A DNA stretch of 64,000 nucleotides from positions 1 through 64,000 of the forward strand of contig JALNQF010000127.1 of the NCBI GenBank assembly GCA_028456385.1, given 5' to 3'. Each line of letters starts with the position of its first letter. Within the stretch, counting starts at the first letter, position 1. This document shows, piece after piece, positions 36,661-47,200 of the stretch. The notes below the pieces were generated by a model. The model was not told the DNA's origin, ran no database searches, and was given only the letters and a program-made list of their open reading frames with translations. A program made the position numbers and the translations under genes. The DNA is from Ophiosphaerella korrae (taxonomy: Eukaryota; Ascomycota; Dothideomycetes; Pleosporales; Phaeosphaeriaceae).

Positions 36661-37566
36661 AGGGTTAGCTCTAATAATGCTTCTTAGGGCGCTAGATACC
36701 TTCCTTCTACCCTTTACTATACTACTTCTTACTCTTGAGATAGATATTATTATTATTAATAAGACCTAACACGCGCTACTTAATCGTTCTATCTAACTTA
36801 GCTATAGCCTGAGCAGCTTTATTAAGCTACTACTGCTTAGAGTTCTCCTTATTAAGCTCTTGCCTTAAACGTAGATTCTTAGTAGGTATCTCCTACTCCT
36901 AGAGTAGCAAGGGGAACGGGACACGTGTACCCTCACGGGCAGCTCCCTATAGCATGAATTAAATTAAACTAAATCTACCTAGAACGAGAAAGTCTCCAGC
37001 GCGTTACCTTATACTATAGTAACGCACTACCGCTCATAAGGTCGCCCACTAGCTAAGATATAGGTCTTATCTATAAAGATAAAGTAAGCACCTCTAGCGA
37101 CCTAGCTAAGGCACTACTTAGTATATTCACAACAGAGATCTATAAGGGAGACTAAGAGTAGTAGTTTATGCTATTCGAGTACGCAGGTAAGTAGGTAGTC
37201 ACGGAGAGGATAAAGATACTCTCTACAGACTCTATTAATAGTCTATCTAGAAAGACTACTAAATAGAGTGTAATTGCAGATAGCTTCGACTTAAATGCCG
37301 TAGGAGTACTGGAAGGTAGTATCCTAGATTCTTACTAACGTTGCTAAGCCTAGCTATGCTTTTATAGAAGCGATACTAGAAGACGCTTAATTGTTCTTAT
37401 TCTCGGTTTAGACAAGTAAATCGATAATATCCTCACTTCCTATATCTTCTATAGCTCACCGGATGATAGGAGAGCAGGTGCTCTTCTTAATTCTAGTTGC
37501 GCGCTCAATAGCAAGGTATTCGTACTTTGCGCCGACGCGGAGGGTAATAATTGTAGTTCGCATCAT
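36661..37566 (-). pseudogene. Tc1/mariner (IS630-type) DDE transposase remnant
   Basis: Minus strand from ATG at 37566. The first ~200 codons read as a Tc1/mariner-type transposase: an N-terminal helix-turn-helix (RTTIITLRVGAKYEYLAIER then TRIKKSTCSPIIR), a second region (LSR*TINRVCREY), and the first catalytic Asp block, FIFIDKTYILASGRPYER, where the usual D-E-[TS] reads D-K-T because GAG became AAG. Around 36960 the frame shifts by one base and continues GTRVPFPLLL*E*E into a charged Gln/Lys/Asn-rich stretch. Stops are TAG/TGA/TAA at likely Gln, Arg or Trp codons. The second and third catalytic acids are not found. It is inactive. Terminal inverted repeats were not located. Confidence 0.62.
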
Positions 37567-38397
37567 TTTCGCGATGTCTGGAATAGCATCGCCGAGGGGC
37601 GTCAATATCTTGGTATCAAGTAAATTACCCGAATCTAATTAAATATTAGATAATTTTGCCGCCCAGAATACCAAAAAACTCGTATTAGAAGGTTATAACG
37701 TTAGGCAACATGAAGTGAGCTTGCTTGGAATAAAGATATCTCTCCGGTGTATTTCCGAAGTGTACGTATTACGAAGACACATTCTTAGCAATACTTAGCA
37801 ACGCTTCTACTATATACGTAGAGTTTCTAATAAGTATTTGGCTGCTCCTCAATCCTTGTATCCCTACACCCTGGCCAATTCAGAAGAATGAAGCGCACCT
37901 CACACAACGCACGGTCGCTACCCTATCTTTCTACTCCGATCTGCGCAGTAGACATGGACATTATAACAGTGCATCTCCTTATACTAGGCGAGGGAGCGAT
38001 GCACTTATGGGATTGGTTCGCTCACGTGGTGTACATTCCACGCGCGTACTTATTTCAATTTCTGACGGTTTATAAGAGTATAAAACGAATAAATTACTTT
38101 ATCAATTAATCAGCAAAGACAGCTTTACACTATTGGTCGTAAACTAGCTGGTACTTTCGTGTGCGTATGGTCGCGCCGCTTTCGCCGCATCATAGCCTAA
38201 ACACAATTTCATTAACCGCGTGGTTGTCGCACATCCAATCTATATGAACACGCTAGTCCCTTTTAGCTTGCTTCATCAAGAACACCCACATTGCAATGCG
38301 CCTAATCTGCTTCACGTATATCTATCGACAGACCTAACTACTCTTTCCTCCCTCCCTAATCTTTCTACTTTGAAAAGGAGCTACCGCGCGTGCTAAG
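37567..38397. other. intergenic region at the left edge of the gene island
   Basis: 830 bases over which the DNA changes from RIP-like to ordinary composition (about 37640-37860). An open frame at 37888-38109 (73 codons) has no recognisable features and no intron signals; I do not call it a gene. The region should contain the promoter of the UstYa-like gene. Confidence 0.5.
38335..38372 (+). promoter_or_regulatory. pyrimidine-rich tract before the UstYa-like start
   Basis: A CT-rich run (CTACTCTTTCCTCCCTCCC and onward) 25-60 bases before the ATG. Such tracts commonly sit just upstream of transcription starts in filamentous fungi. No TATA box is obvious. Confidence 0.4.
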
Positions 38398-39206
38398 ATG
38401 AAATCTGAAACCGATGAAGAGGCCGAGGCTTTTCTAGGACAGCCTCACGGAAGCAATGATATCGCAGCTGCTCCCGCTAAGACAAAACGCTTGTCCTGGG
38501 TGCCTTCATGGCTAAAACTTCGATTACTCTTCGAAATCACCTTGACTTCTGCTTTGTTCTATCTCCTTTTCTTTCGTCCACTACCCGCCAGGACTATACG
38601 AAGATCCCCAGTTCCTGATCGTATGTCAAACTACCTCAATCTCAAGTTACACAACCCTTGCCTAATGAAGAGCTGTGCTGACTTGGTCCAAAAGTTCCAC
38701 GCAAAATATACACATTCCATAGCGACCCACAATACACGCGGAAGGATATGTTCCTCAACGAATCAGTAACACTGCATACTTTACACAACTGGATCCCACT
38801 GAGTTCGGATAGCCGTGGATATGTCGTCATACCGGACTCTAGCCATTACGATCTCCCAGAACCTTATATCATCGCCGTCGACCGCCACAACGATGGACCT
38901 GGCTACATGATGTCTATATTCCACCAGTTGCATTGCTTGTCCTACCTGGCAGAGCACTTCCAAAGAGGCTACGGAGGCATCAAATTGATCGAAGAAGTCG
39001 CCCACCATTCGGCACATTGTTTCAACTATTTGCGCCAGGGTCTGATGTGCAATGCCGATATTACGCTCGAGGGAAAGACAGACGCTGGACCAGGTGAGGG
39101 GTCAGAACATGAATGTGTGGACTATGATGCATTACTAAAGTGGGCAAACGATCATGCGGGATATAGGTGGCGCAATGCTCTTCTACCAGACGAATCAGTG
39201 CTATAA
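38398..39206 (+). CDS. UstYa-like (DUF3328) membrane oxidase homolog, two exons
   Basis: Join of 38398-38620 and 38695-39206, coding 244 residues. The 74-bp intron has donor GTATGT, a branch-like GCTGAC and acceptor AAAG; both exons are in phase 1, which joins VPD to LPRKIYTF. A charged N-terminus precedes one membrane segment (about residues 42-60), with the rest predicted outside the cytosol or in the lumen. Both family signatures are present: HQLHC (151-155) and HSAHC (179-183) followed by NYLRQ, then HECVDYDALLKW near the C-terminus. UstYa proteins act in fungal peptide (RiPP) pathways such as ustiloxin and cyclochlorotine, usually in oxidation or cyclisation; the substrate here is unknown. 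Length is normal and there are no RIP stops. No precursor peptide or partner UstYb-like gene lies nearby. Confidence 0.9.
38621..38694 (+). other. intron of the UstYa-like gene
   Basis: 74 bp, GTATGT..AAAG, with GCTGAC 18 bases before the acceptor. Reading through it in the first frame gives a stop at 38767-38769 and loses the conserved frame; splicing restores the DUF3328 sequence. Confidence 0.85.
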
Positions 39207-39829
39207 GCGCGCGCTATACGTTAGCGTCAGCGTCAGCGTGGAGAAACTGCTAAGAGGGCCAGGTAAGGCCTTGGGTTGAGAATTAGCTCTATACAGCGCG
39301 CGTAGTCATGGAATCTTCAAAGGTAGCAATAACTAAGGTCCGCTCCGATGCAAAACTAGTGCCATCTCATGCATACTTACTGTGTGCATACCGGGAAGTA
39401 AGAAACCTGAGCTCTGAAATATCGCAGCCAGGTATCACTAGTCGTGCTGTTGTAGCTAGACGGCTGCATAGTCGGGTGAGTAGCAAGCGATAAGAATCCG
39501 CTACTTGTCTTAGTTGTGCCCGGCCATGTTTAAGAGCAAGTTCAGAAAGGATTATGCTGAAAGCGAGTGGAAGACTTTACAGGTATAATATGGAGGAAAG
39601 CCTTAATTGTAATCGGGCCTGTCTACCTATTAAGTATGCACAGGTGTGATTCTAACGCAAAAGAAACGATTGGTAATAAGGTTTGAATCGAAATAAACAG
39701 ATTGTATGAGCCGCAAAGTGAACTCGGGAATGAATACTAAATCAAGGGTGCTCGGGGTATCCTAGGCTCGGTTTGAGATGCACCGAGCACGGGTCGGCAT
39801 CACCAAGCCGAATCACGATAGCCGAACTC

Positions 39830-39846
39830 CCCCACATTTTCTGGGG
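39830..39846. promoter_or_regulatory. paired CreA-like sites in an inverted repeat
   Basis: CCCCAC (39830-39835, GTGGGG on the minus strand) and CTGGGG (39841-39846) both match SYGGRG, the consensus of the carbon catabolite repressor CreA, and form a small inverted repeat about 165 bases before the hydrolase ATG. Consistent with glucose repression of a secreted glycoside hydrolase, but short motifs like this also occur by chance. Confidence 0.4.
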
Positions 39847-39942
39847 TAGCCCGAGGCATCTAACCATCTTTGAATACTTTCTTCGCGAGAAAATATCGAA
39901 TAAGAGTACATGGGTAGGGTATCAATTAGTTCTCAGAGGCGG

Positions 39943-39950
39943 TATAAATA
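39943..39950 (+). promoter_or_regulatory. TATA box of the rhamnosidase-like gene
   Basis: TATAAATA in a GC-containing context (GGCGG before, CTGCC after), 60 bases upstream of the chosen ATG at 40010. It leaves room for a short leader and supports this start over those further upstream. Confidence 0.6.
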
Positions 39951-40009
39951 CTGCCTGTGTACCGCAATAGCTACCTCTGGAACAGTATTGATAAGAGAAG
40001 ATTCGAAGT

Positions 40010-42618
40010 ATGGTAACATACAATCATCTAACCCTCGCACTACTTACGTGGTGTTTACCTGTATTAGCGTAAGTCCTTCTCTCCAGCTCTATTGTGTACT
40101 ATTTCAAGATTTGTAACCGAGCTGATAGATTCGTTGACTACGGAACTGTTCACCTCAAAAAGTACTCTTTGGGCGCAACGCATTCAACATTGAACTTGGC
40201 AAAATGGACCAACACAACAAATGTAATACTTGACGAACACAACTCTGTGTTGACCCTGGATTTTGGATACGAAATAGCTGGATTTTCTTTCCTTATTACT
40301 TCGTCTGTTTCAAACCCCGCTCAGATAGAATTTAAGTATGCAGAATCATTCGTGTCACTCAATAATCCACAGTCTGATGGCCCCTGGACCTTTTCGAACG
40401 GATTGTCAAATTCCTTCCGTGTAGAGACATTCAATATCACAAAATCTGGATATGCTGAGAGTTTCTTCTTACAGGGCGGACAGCGATGGGCAGTCATGCG
40501 ACTCCTAACGACAGATGAGGTTAAGATCGAGAACATAGGCTTCAGGGCCACAAGCCAGAACACTGAAGTGGACCAATTACCCGGCTATCTGAGGACCGAC
40601 CACGATATTTACAACTGGATTTTTGAATTTGGGGGGCGTGTAGCTCAAACGAGTTGTGTTGATGCTAGCAATGTCCCATCGACTTGGGAAATTACAAAAG
40701 AAGGAGCATTAGTGAGAGGCCAAACAACAGCGCAATCAGCAGAAGGCATCAAATCATCTAACTACACGCTCAGTTTCGATACGAAGATCGTCCGTGGAGG
40801 TACCGGCTGGAGAGTCGCAAGCGCTATTGTGCCCTAGGTCCATATTTTGTCTTGACGTCCAACTATCCGCTAGGTGCCACGTTTCTCAATTTGAATCGAA
40901 CGCTACTTCCACCAAATACACTGGCCTTTAACAGCGGCTGGAGTATCACGAATCAAAGCACCTTGCAGACGCCAGCGAATCAATATTTTCCCATCAAAGC
41001 CAATATTGAGGAGGGAAAATGGTACCGAATCAGCACGACCATCAAGGAAACTGGGTATGAAATCCAGGTAGATGGAGATAAAATTGCATTTGTACCCCTT
41101 CCCCCGCCAGTAGAACCAAGTCTAAGTTTCTTTGCGAGTCCATCTCGTTATGAAGGCACATGGGGATTTGGAGGCTATGAACAGCATATATCTTACTTCA
41201 AAAGTGTCTCCATCGTCTCTAGGAATGGAACCCAAATCTACTACAACAAGATGGCATCGGATGAAATACTTGCGGAATACAGTGTCGCGCCGCTGGATGT
41301 TTCGATATGCCTTGATGGGGCGAAGAGAGACCGGTTGGTCTGGACTGGTGACTTTTACCACACTGTTCGCGTCGTTGCGCAATCCTCTGCTCGTTTCGAT
41401 CAGCTCTTAGGAAGTATCAAATACGTTTTAAGTTATCAGAACGAGGATCAAAACAGTGCGTACGCGAACTTGGTCCCCATATCACCTGCATTAGGGTCAC
41501 GTCCAAAGTATAAGTATTCCAATCCTTCCTGGACCGGTTTGTTAGACTACCAAGACTTTTTTCTGGCAGGGATTGCTGAATACTTCCGTTACACTGGAGA
41601 TGCGAATGGTTTGAAAGATTTATGGCCACAGATCAAGAAACGTGCGACTGCTAAGTTGGCCTTCATAGATCCTTTGACCGGACTAGTTGCAGGTACCCCA
41701 AGAATACCACAACCAGCGTTCTTCCTTGGACCGGCGAACGGAAGTGCAGTATCCGGGCTAGCTGCATTTACATTCCAAAGGCTTGTCCCGTTAGCCAATG
41801 CTTTTGGAGACGAGGAAGTTTCCAAATCCTATAAGCAGGCTGCTGATAATTTGCGCCACGGTCTGAATAAGCAGCTTTGGAACGATGAGCTAGGAACATA
41901 TTCTCTCTCAAGGTCATCGCCCGGTAACTTTTCACTCACCGGTATTGCTTGGGCCATACTCTCCAGTGCGGCCAACAGGACACAAGCTGAGTCATCGATC
42001 GCAAAACTCGAGGAACTGCAATTTGGAGTAGGGTATAGAACAATTTCAAGTGACGCAGAATCTCCTGATTACCAACTTGCTCCCAACCCTTCGGGTTTCT
42101 TGTTGGAGGCTTTATTCCAGTCACGTCGTGATCGGGGCAGCAATAGTACCACTGCTACCAAGCACTTGTTGGATAATCTCTGGGGAAGTATGGTGATCGA
42201 CAACCAATATTCTTCTGGCGCAAGCTGGGAATACGTGAAACCCAATGGATCACCCGGCATCGATTTGTTCACAAGCTTAGCACACCCCTGGGGTGCTGCA
42301 CCAACATATGTATTAACCGAGTATCTCCTAGGAGTTCAGCCGTCATCTCCGGGGTATTCCACATTCAAATTGAGACCATTGATCGGCTATTTGGGTATCA
42401 ATGCGATAGACGCCAGAGTACCAACGCTTGCTGGTAACATCAAAGTTGTGTGGGCTACCATAAATCAAGGAATTTCACTAAACGTATCCGTACCAGAAGG
42501 TACACGCGGATTACTCGAAATCCCGACAGGCTTGCATGTCCTGGGCAGGACCAATGAGGGCGAGTTAGAACTCCTACCAGGAGAGATTCATCTGGATTTA
42601 CGAAATAATTCGCTTTGA
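40010..42618 (+). CDS. secreted GH78-type alpha-L-rhamnosidase-like protein, with one apparent frameshift
   Basis: Exon 1 (40010-40068) codes a signal peptide, MVTYNHLTLALLTWCLPVLA. A 60-bp intron (donor GTAAGT, acceptor GATAG) leads to exon 2 from 40129, in the correct phase. Predicted ~849 residues, extracellular. Order: N-terminal beta-sandwich (about 21-230); a laminin-G/concanavalin-like insert (about 235-400, SNYTLSFDTK through GYEIQVDG); (alpha/alpha)6 catalytic barrel starting with DGAKRDRLVWTGD; SGASWEYV with a likely catalytic Glu; SLAHPWGA; and a C-terminal beta-domain with VPTLAGNIKV. This is the fungal six-hairpin GH78 family, which removes terminal rhamnose from glycosides. The frame breaks near 40835: VP then TAG, while GPYFVLTSNYP continues one frame over, so a base appears lost (or two gained). 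No RIP stops. It may be a recent pseudogene or a sequencing error. Confidence 0.82.
40069..40128 (+). other. intron of the rhamnosidase-like gene
   Basis: 60 bp, GTAAGT..GATAG, with TTGTAAC as possible branch site 13-18 bases before the acceptor. It directly follows the signal peptide. Other AG acceptors give a wrong phase (40108) or an 18-bp intron (40086). Confidence 0.75.
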
Positions 42619-43714
42619 GCATATAGAACCGCATAACGGTCATTTGAAAGTGCTATCAAATCATCGTATATCAACGCAAGGTGACCAATTTATACCATTT
42701 GAAATAGAGTAAAGCTATCTTGAAAACCTATAGGTTGTGCGATAAACCTTTAAATATTAATTCCTCGTGCATCTATATCTATTGCATTAAACTAAAGTTA
42801 CATATAAATTCAATATACAAAGAGACTAGATGCTAGTCTACTACTATTAAAAACTTAGATTTGAAACTTATCTAACTTATTATTAAAATTAGAGTTAGAG
42901 TAATTAATATTAATAAGCGTTACACTACCTTCTAGATATATTTTACTCTATTTTTAAAGTATATCTAATACTTTATTAAGATTGTAATCGTAATATATAC
43001 TATTTTTTAAATAGTTAAAAAGGCGTCTTATAAGAATTACCTTAGTAGTAAAGGTATATTTTTAGTACTTCTTAAGAGTATATTTACTAAAAATATCTTT
43101 AAGATACTAATCTTCTTTACTTAATAGTATATAAGTTACGTTATACTTATAAGAAGTCTAAGTCGTACTAAGTCTATCTAGGGTCTAAAGCTAAGATAGT
43201 ATATAATAAACTATAAACTTAAGAGTAAATATAGTAAAGTCCTAGTTAATAATTCCTATAATTTTAGCCTCTATCTTATTAACTATAGTAATAAGTAGGT
43301 TATAATTTTTAAGATCTCTATAGACTAGAATAGAAAGTATATAAAGAGAGTAGTCTTTTAACTAATAACTTTCTTAACAAGAAGGAAGAGTAGATTAGAA
43401 AGTAAATAGCTAAGTTATATATTATAATTATATAATAGGCTATAAATACTAAATAATTCTAAATAAGAGATAAAAGTATAGTTTTACTCTTAGTTTTAGA
43501 TTAAATTATTAATACTATCTAAATATAGATATTACTATTAACTATATACTTATATTCTAACTTTAATCTAAAAGCGTAATTAATATATTACCTTAATCTA
43601 TATAAAGGAGTACTTAGTAAACTTACTAATAGACTCCTTTAGCTAAAAGATTTACTAGCTACTAGGTAATTACTCTACTTACTAAGTAGTTACCTAGTAT
43701 ATATAGCTTTAATA
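42619..43714. other. 3' flank of the island and transition to RIP-mutated DNA
   Basis: The first ~210 bases after the hydrolase stop have ordinary composition and would hold its 3' untranslated region. From about 42830 onward the DNA becomes TpA-saturated. No gene is seen. Confidence 0.5.
43385..43600 (-). repeat. old, highly decayed LTR fragment
   Basis: Contains in order the landmarks of the family LTR core: GTAGATTAGAA, AATAGGCTATAAA, GATTAAATTATTAATACTATC and ACTAACTATATACTT. Spacing fits the LTRs of B and C in minus orientation, but sequence identity is low and the ends are lost. It lies just left of copy D and is older than it. Confidence 0.45.
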
Positions 43715-44199
43715 TGTTATAGGCGTAATAAGAGAAATTAAGATAGAACTAATTAGTCCTAACTTAAGTGCTAACAAAGCATAAGATAAGTAGAGTAACA
43801 ACCTAGATTAGGAAACAAACTATAACCTAAATACGTAATATAGAGTAATCTATAAACACGTATAATAGATTAAGGTAATCTATAAACACGTATAATAGAT
43901 TAAGGTAATCTATAAACACGTATAATAGATTAAGGTAATCTATAAACATATATAATAGATTAAGGTAATCTATAAGGTTGCATAAATAGATTAGTAGAAG
44001 TATATAGTTACTATAAATACGTATTATTAGGATAGTATTAGTAATCTAATCTCTAAGAGCGACAATACTTAATATTACAAGAATCTTCTATTGTTTATAG
44101 CCTATTACTTAATTACTATATAAGCTTTTGTTATTACCTTCTAATCTACTAATACTATAGAAAGGTTACTTGTAGTCGATAAATAGGTAACCTATAACA
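43715..44199 (+). repeat. 5' LTR of copy D
   Basis: 485 bp, TGTTATAGGCG to CCTATAACA. Longer than the 3' LTR by 116 bp, because of a 30-bp tandem array at 43845-43964. Confidence 0.9.
43845..43964. repeat. 30-bp tandem array in the 5' LTR of D
   Basis: Four complete units of 30 bp (each GTAATCTATAAACACG plus TATAATAGATTAAG), the last with CATA for CACG, then a partial unit. Each unit contains inverted TAATCTAT/ATAGATTA halves. The 3' LTR has only a partial unit at this place. Confidence 0.9.
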
Positions 44200-44219
44200 C
44201 CTTACTAATTTAGTTATTA

Positions 44220-47200
44220 GGAGAAGTAAAGCGTAAGTAGCGTATAGTCTAAGCTAATATAATAGTAGAAAGTTTAACTAAGAAAGGAGGTAAAGTACCT
44301 CTAAGTAGTTATAAATTAGATAACACTATATAGAAGGTAATTAAAGACTACCTAAACAACTTAATCTTAGAAAAAGAAGATATAAAGCTAGTAATTAACG
44401 CTTTAGAAATATGGAATAAAGAACTATAGGACTACGTAAAGTAAAACAAAGTATAGATTAAGGCTATTATAGTAAGATAAAATTAGATAGAATAAATTAC
44501 TTAGAGACTAGAAATAAGTACAATAAAGAAACTACCTAAGATACTTATACTTAAGAAGTTTAATAGAATAAGGGAAAAACTAAGACCTTTTATAGTATTA
44601 GTATAACTTACGATTAATAGACAAGTACTATACTTTAACAATAAAGAAAAAAAAGTAATATATATTAGAATACACCTTAAAGAAGATATAATAAGATAGT
44701 TTAAGCCTTACTAGATAGACTATATAATATACACTCTAGGAATATAGAAGGATAAAATAAAAGCTATCTTTAGAAGTTATAAATACTTTACTAAACAAAT
44801 AAGAGTAGTATTTAGAGATATAGATATTACCTAACAAGCTAAAGAGAAGCTTAAAAGACTTATACAATATAAGAGTATTTCTAAATATATATTATAGTTT
44901 AAATAACTATTACAAAATATAGAATAGAATAAGCTATCTCTAATATAATAATTTAAACAAAGACTAAAGTTAAGAATTTAGTATAAAATAATCTATATAG
45001 AAAAGCTAAGGATATTAGAAGCCCTAAAATAAGAGGTAATATAAGTTAATAATAACTTCTAAGAATAGAGAATAAATAAATATAGAGGATAACCTAGAAA
45101 TTAAGATACTAGAGACTTTATAATACTTAATACTAAAAAAGACAAAAAGAAAATAAAGAATAAAGACTTTACTTACTTTAACTATAGTAAGAAAGGCTAC
45201 TATATAAAAGACTATTAATTAATAAAAAAAGATATAGTATATTATAAATATAGGAAACTAAGATACTTTGTAAAAGATTATAGAAGTAAGGACCTAAAGA
45301 AAGAAATATAGTTAAAAATAACTAAGAATAAAAAAGAAGTACTAAAAGTATAGGCTAAACCTTAAGAGAAGGTAGCTTAGATTAGATAAATATAGTACGT
45401 AATACTTAATTAGACTTTTTATTATAATAATAACTACTATATATACCTTTCTAGTAAATAGAGAGTAAGATAGTTCTTATAGAAAAATAGAGAAGTAGTA
45501 ATAAAAGAAAGTAGAACTTAAGTATAGCTTAACAAAATAACGCGTATAATAGACTTAGTAATAGAAGATTTAGAAGGAGAAAAACTCTAGACCTTATCGA
45601 TCTACTCTAAAAGATAAGAAGAGGATATAGAAACTACTATAGTTACCTTAGAAGAATTATAAAAAGATAAAGGTAGAGTTAATATAAAAGGTATACAGTA
45701 TACTTAGTTAAAAATATATAGTTATAATACGTATATAATAATAAATATAGTAGAATAAAATTAATAATAGAAGTTTATTTAGAAATACTTACTAGTTATA
45801 AGTATAGAGAAAGCATATAAAGACTAGAAAGAACGTAATCCTAAAGTAATAAAGTTTATAATATTCTAAAAATAGATAGAATAAAATATAGTTATAGTAA
45901 GAAGAATACCTATATAATAAGAATAGTAGTACTTTATAAGAAAGACGTAATAGATTAATAAAGCTTATATACTCTATATACTAGTAGTATACTATATATT
46001 AGTAATAATAAGACCTAGTATAAACAAATACTAAGTAGGAGACAATAAAAGAATAGATTTAGAATATCTAGTATACTTTAAAATATCCTAAGTATTATAC
46101 TTAAATATAAACTACTTCTTATATAGAGAATTAAAGGTATAAAATTACATATAGCTAGTATAAAGAAAAGGATATAATTATATAAAGGTAATCTTAAGAA
46201 AAGATATCTAAGGCTAGGAAATAATTAAAATACCTAACGAAGAATATATATTAATTAGACTAGGACCTAAGCTCTCTAAAGAATATATCTAAAGAAAACT
46301 ATATTATAAATATATATATAACAAATATCTAAAACACGAGAACTATAAATAAAAGATAGGGTAATAGCCCTAAAAGAATAGATAATTTACTAAATTACCT
46401 AAGTAAGAATAGCTAGAAAGTATAAGTAACCTATATATTATAAAAATGTCACGCTGTAGGCCGTAGTAGGCCGTAGTAGGCCGTAGTAGGCTGTAGCTGC
46501 GCAAAGCGCAAGTAAGGGCGAGGGCCCTTAGGCAATATATACTATTCTACTCCTGTATTTTAACGTTGTTAAATACTTAGTTACCTTTTTAGGTTTATTT
46601 AGCGTAGTAGAGTAGAGCTACTATATAACAAAAAATAAGTATATACTAAAAAAGAAGAGTATAAGTAATAATTAAGAGTAGAGCTATAAAGAACTTTATA
46701 TTAAAGAAGTTTATAGAAATATAAAGAATAAATTATATAATAAAAAAGTACTCTTAATAACTAAGTACTATTAAAGAGAAACTATTCTAGGAACTAATTA
46801 GGTTTAAAATAGTACCCTTTATACTAAAGATAAGATAATTAAAAATTAGAAATATAGTTATAGATATAACAATAATTAAGAATAAATAAGAAATAATATT
46901 AGGAATACTATAGTTATAGATAACTAACCTAAAGATTTATTAAAGTATAGGGAAAATTAGCTACTTTAAGAAAGAAATATTAAGAGCTAATATAAGTATA
47001 TATAAAGAAGAATTCCTAGAGGAATATAAGAAATAGAAGAAATAACTTACTAAACCTAAAGATTACCTTCTAAACTATTAGCTATAGGACTTAGTAATAG
47101 ACCTAGAAAAAGGAAAGAACGTAAGATAGAGCCTAGTCTACTAAAAAACTATAGAAAAATCTAAGATAGAATAAACATTTATTAAAAATGTAATAAAGAA

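Larger units (their letters stand above)
39207..40009. other. intergenic region between the island genes
   Basis: About 800 bases of ordinary composition. Contains a short AGCGTC hexamer run (about 39220-39239). Open frames at 39308-39493, 39773-39970 and 39910-40116 look accidental: no domain, no neighbours in frame. The right half should be the promoter of the rhamnosidase-like gene. Confidence 0.55.

Noticed and set aside
37888..38109. 73-codon open frame upstream of the UstYa-like gene, considered as a RiPP precursor
   Set aside because: No signal peptide, no Kex2-type repeats with Lys-Arg, no repeated core; most likely chance.
39308..39493. 61-codon open frame between the island genes
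   Set aside because: No domain, no intron signals and a Ser/Arg-rich composition without a pattern; it lies in promoter DNA.
39910..40116. Alternative first exon for the hydrolase (68 codons from 39910)
   Set aside because: It starts upstream of the TATA box, lacks a signal peptide and does not splice in phase, unlike the ATG at 40010.
38398..42618. RiPP biosynthetic cluster
   Set aside because: Only one UstYa-like gene and one hydrolase; no precursor, peptidase, methyltransferase, P450 or transporter in the island.
43845..43964. CRISPR-like array of four 30-bp repeats
   Set aside because: The units are contiguous with no spacers, sit inside an LTR, and the organism is a fungus.
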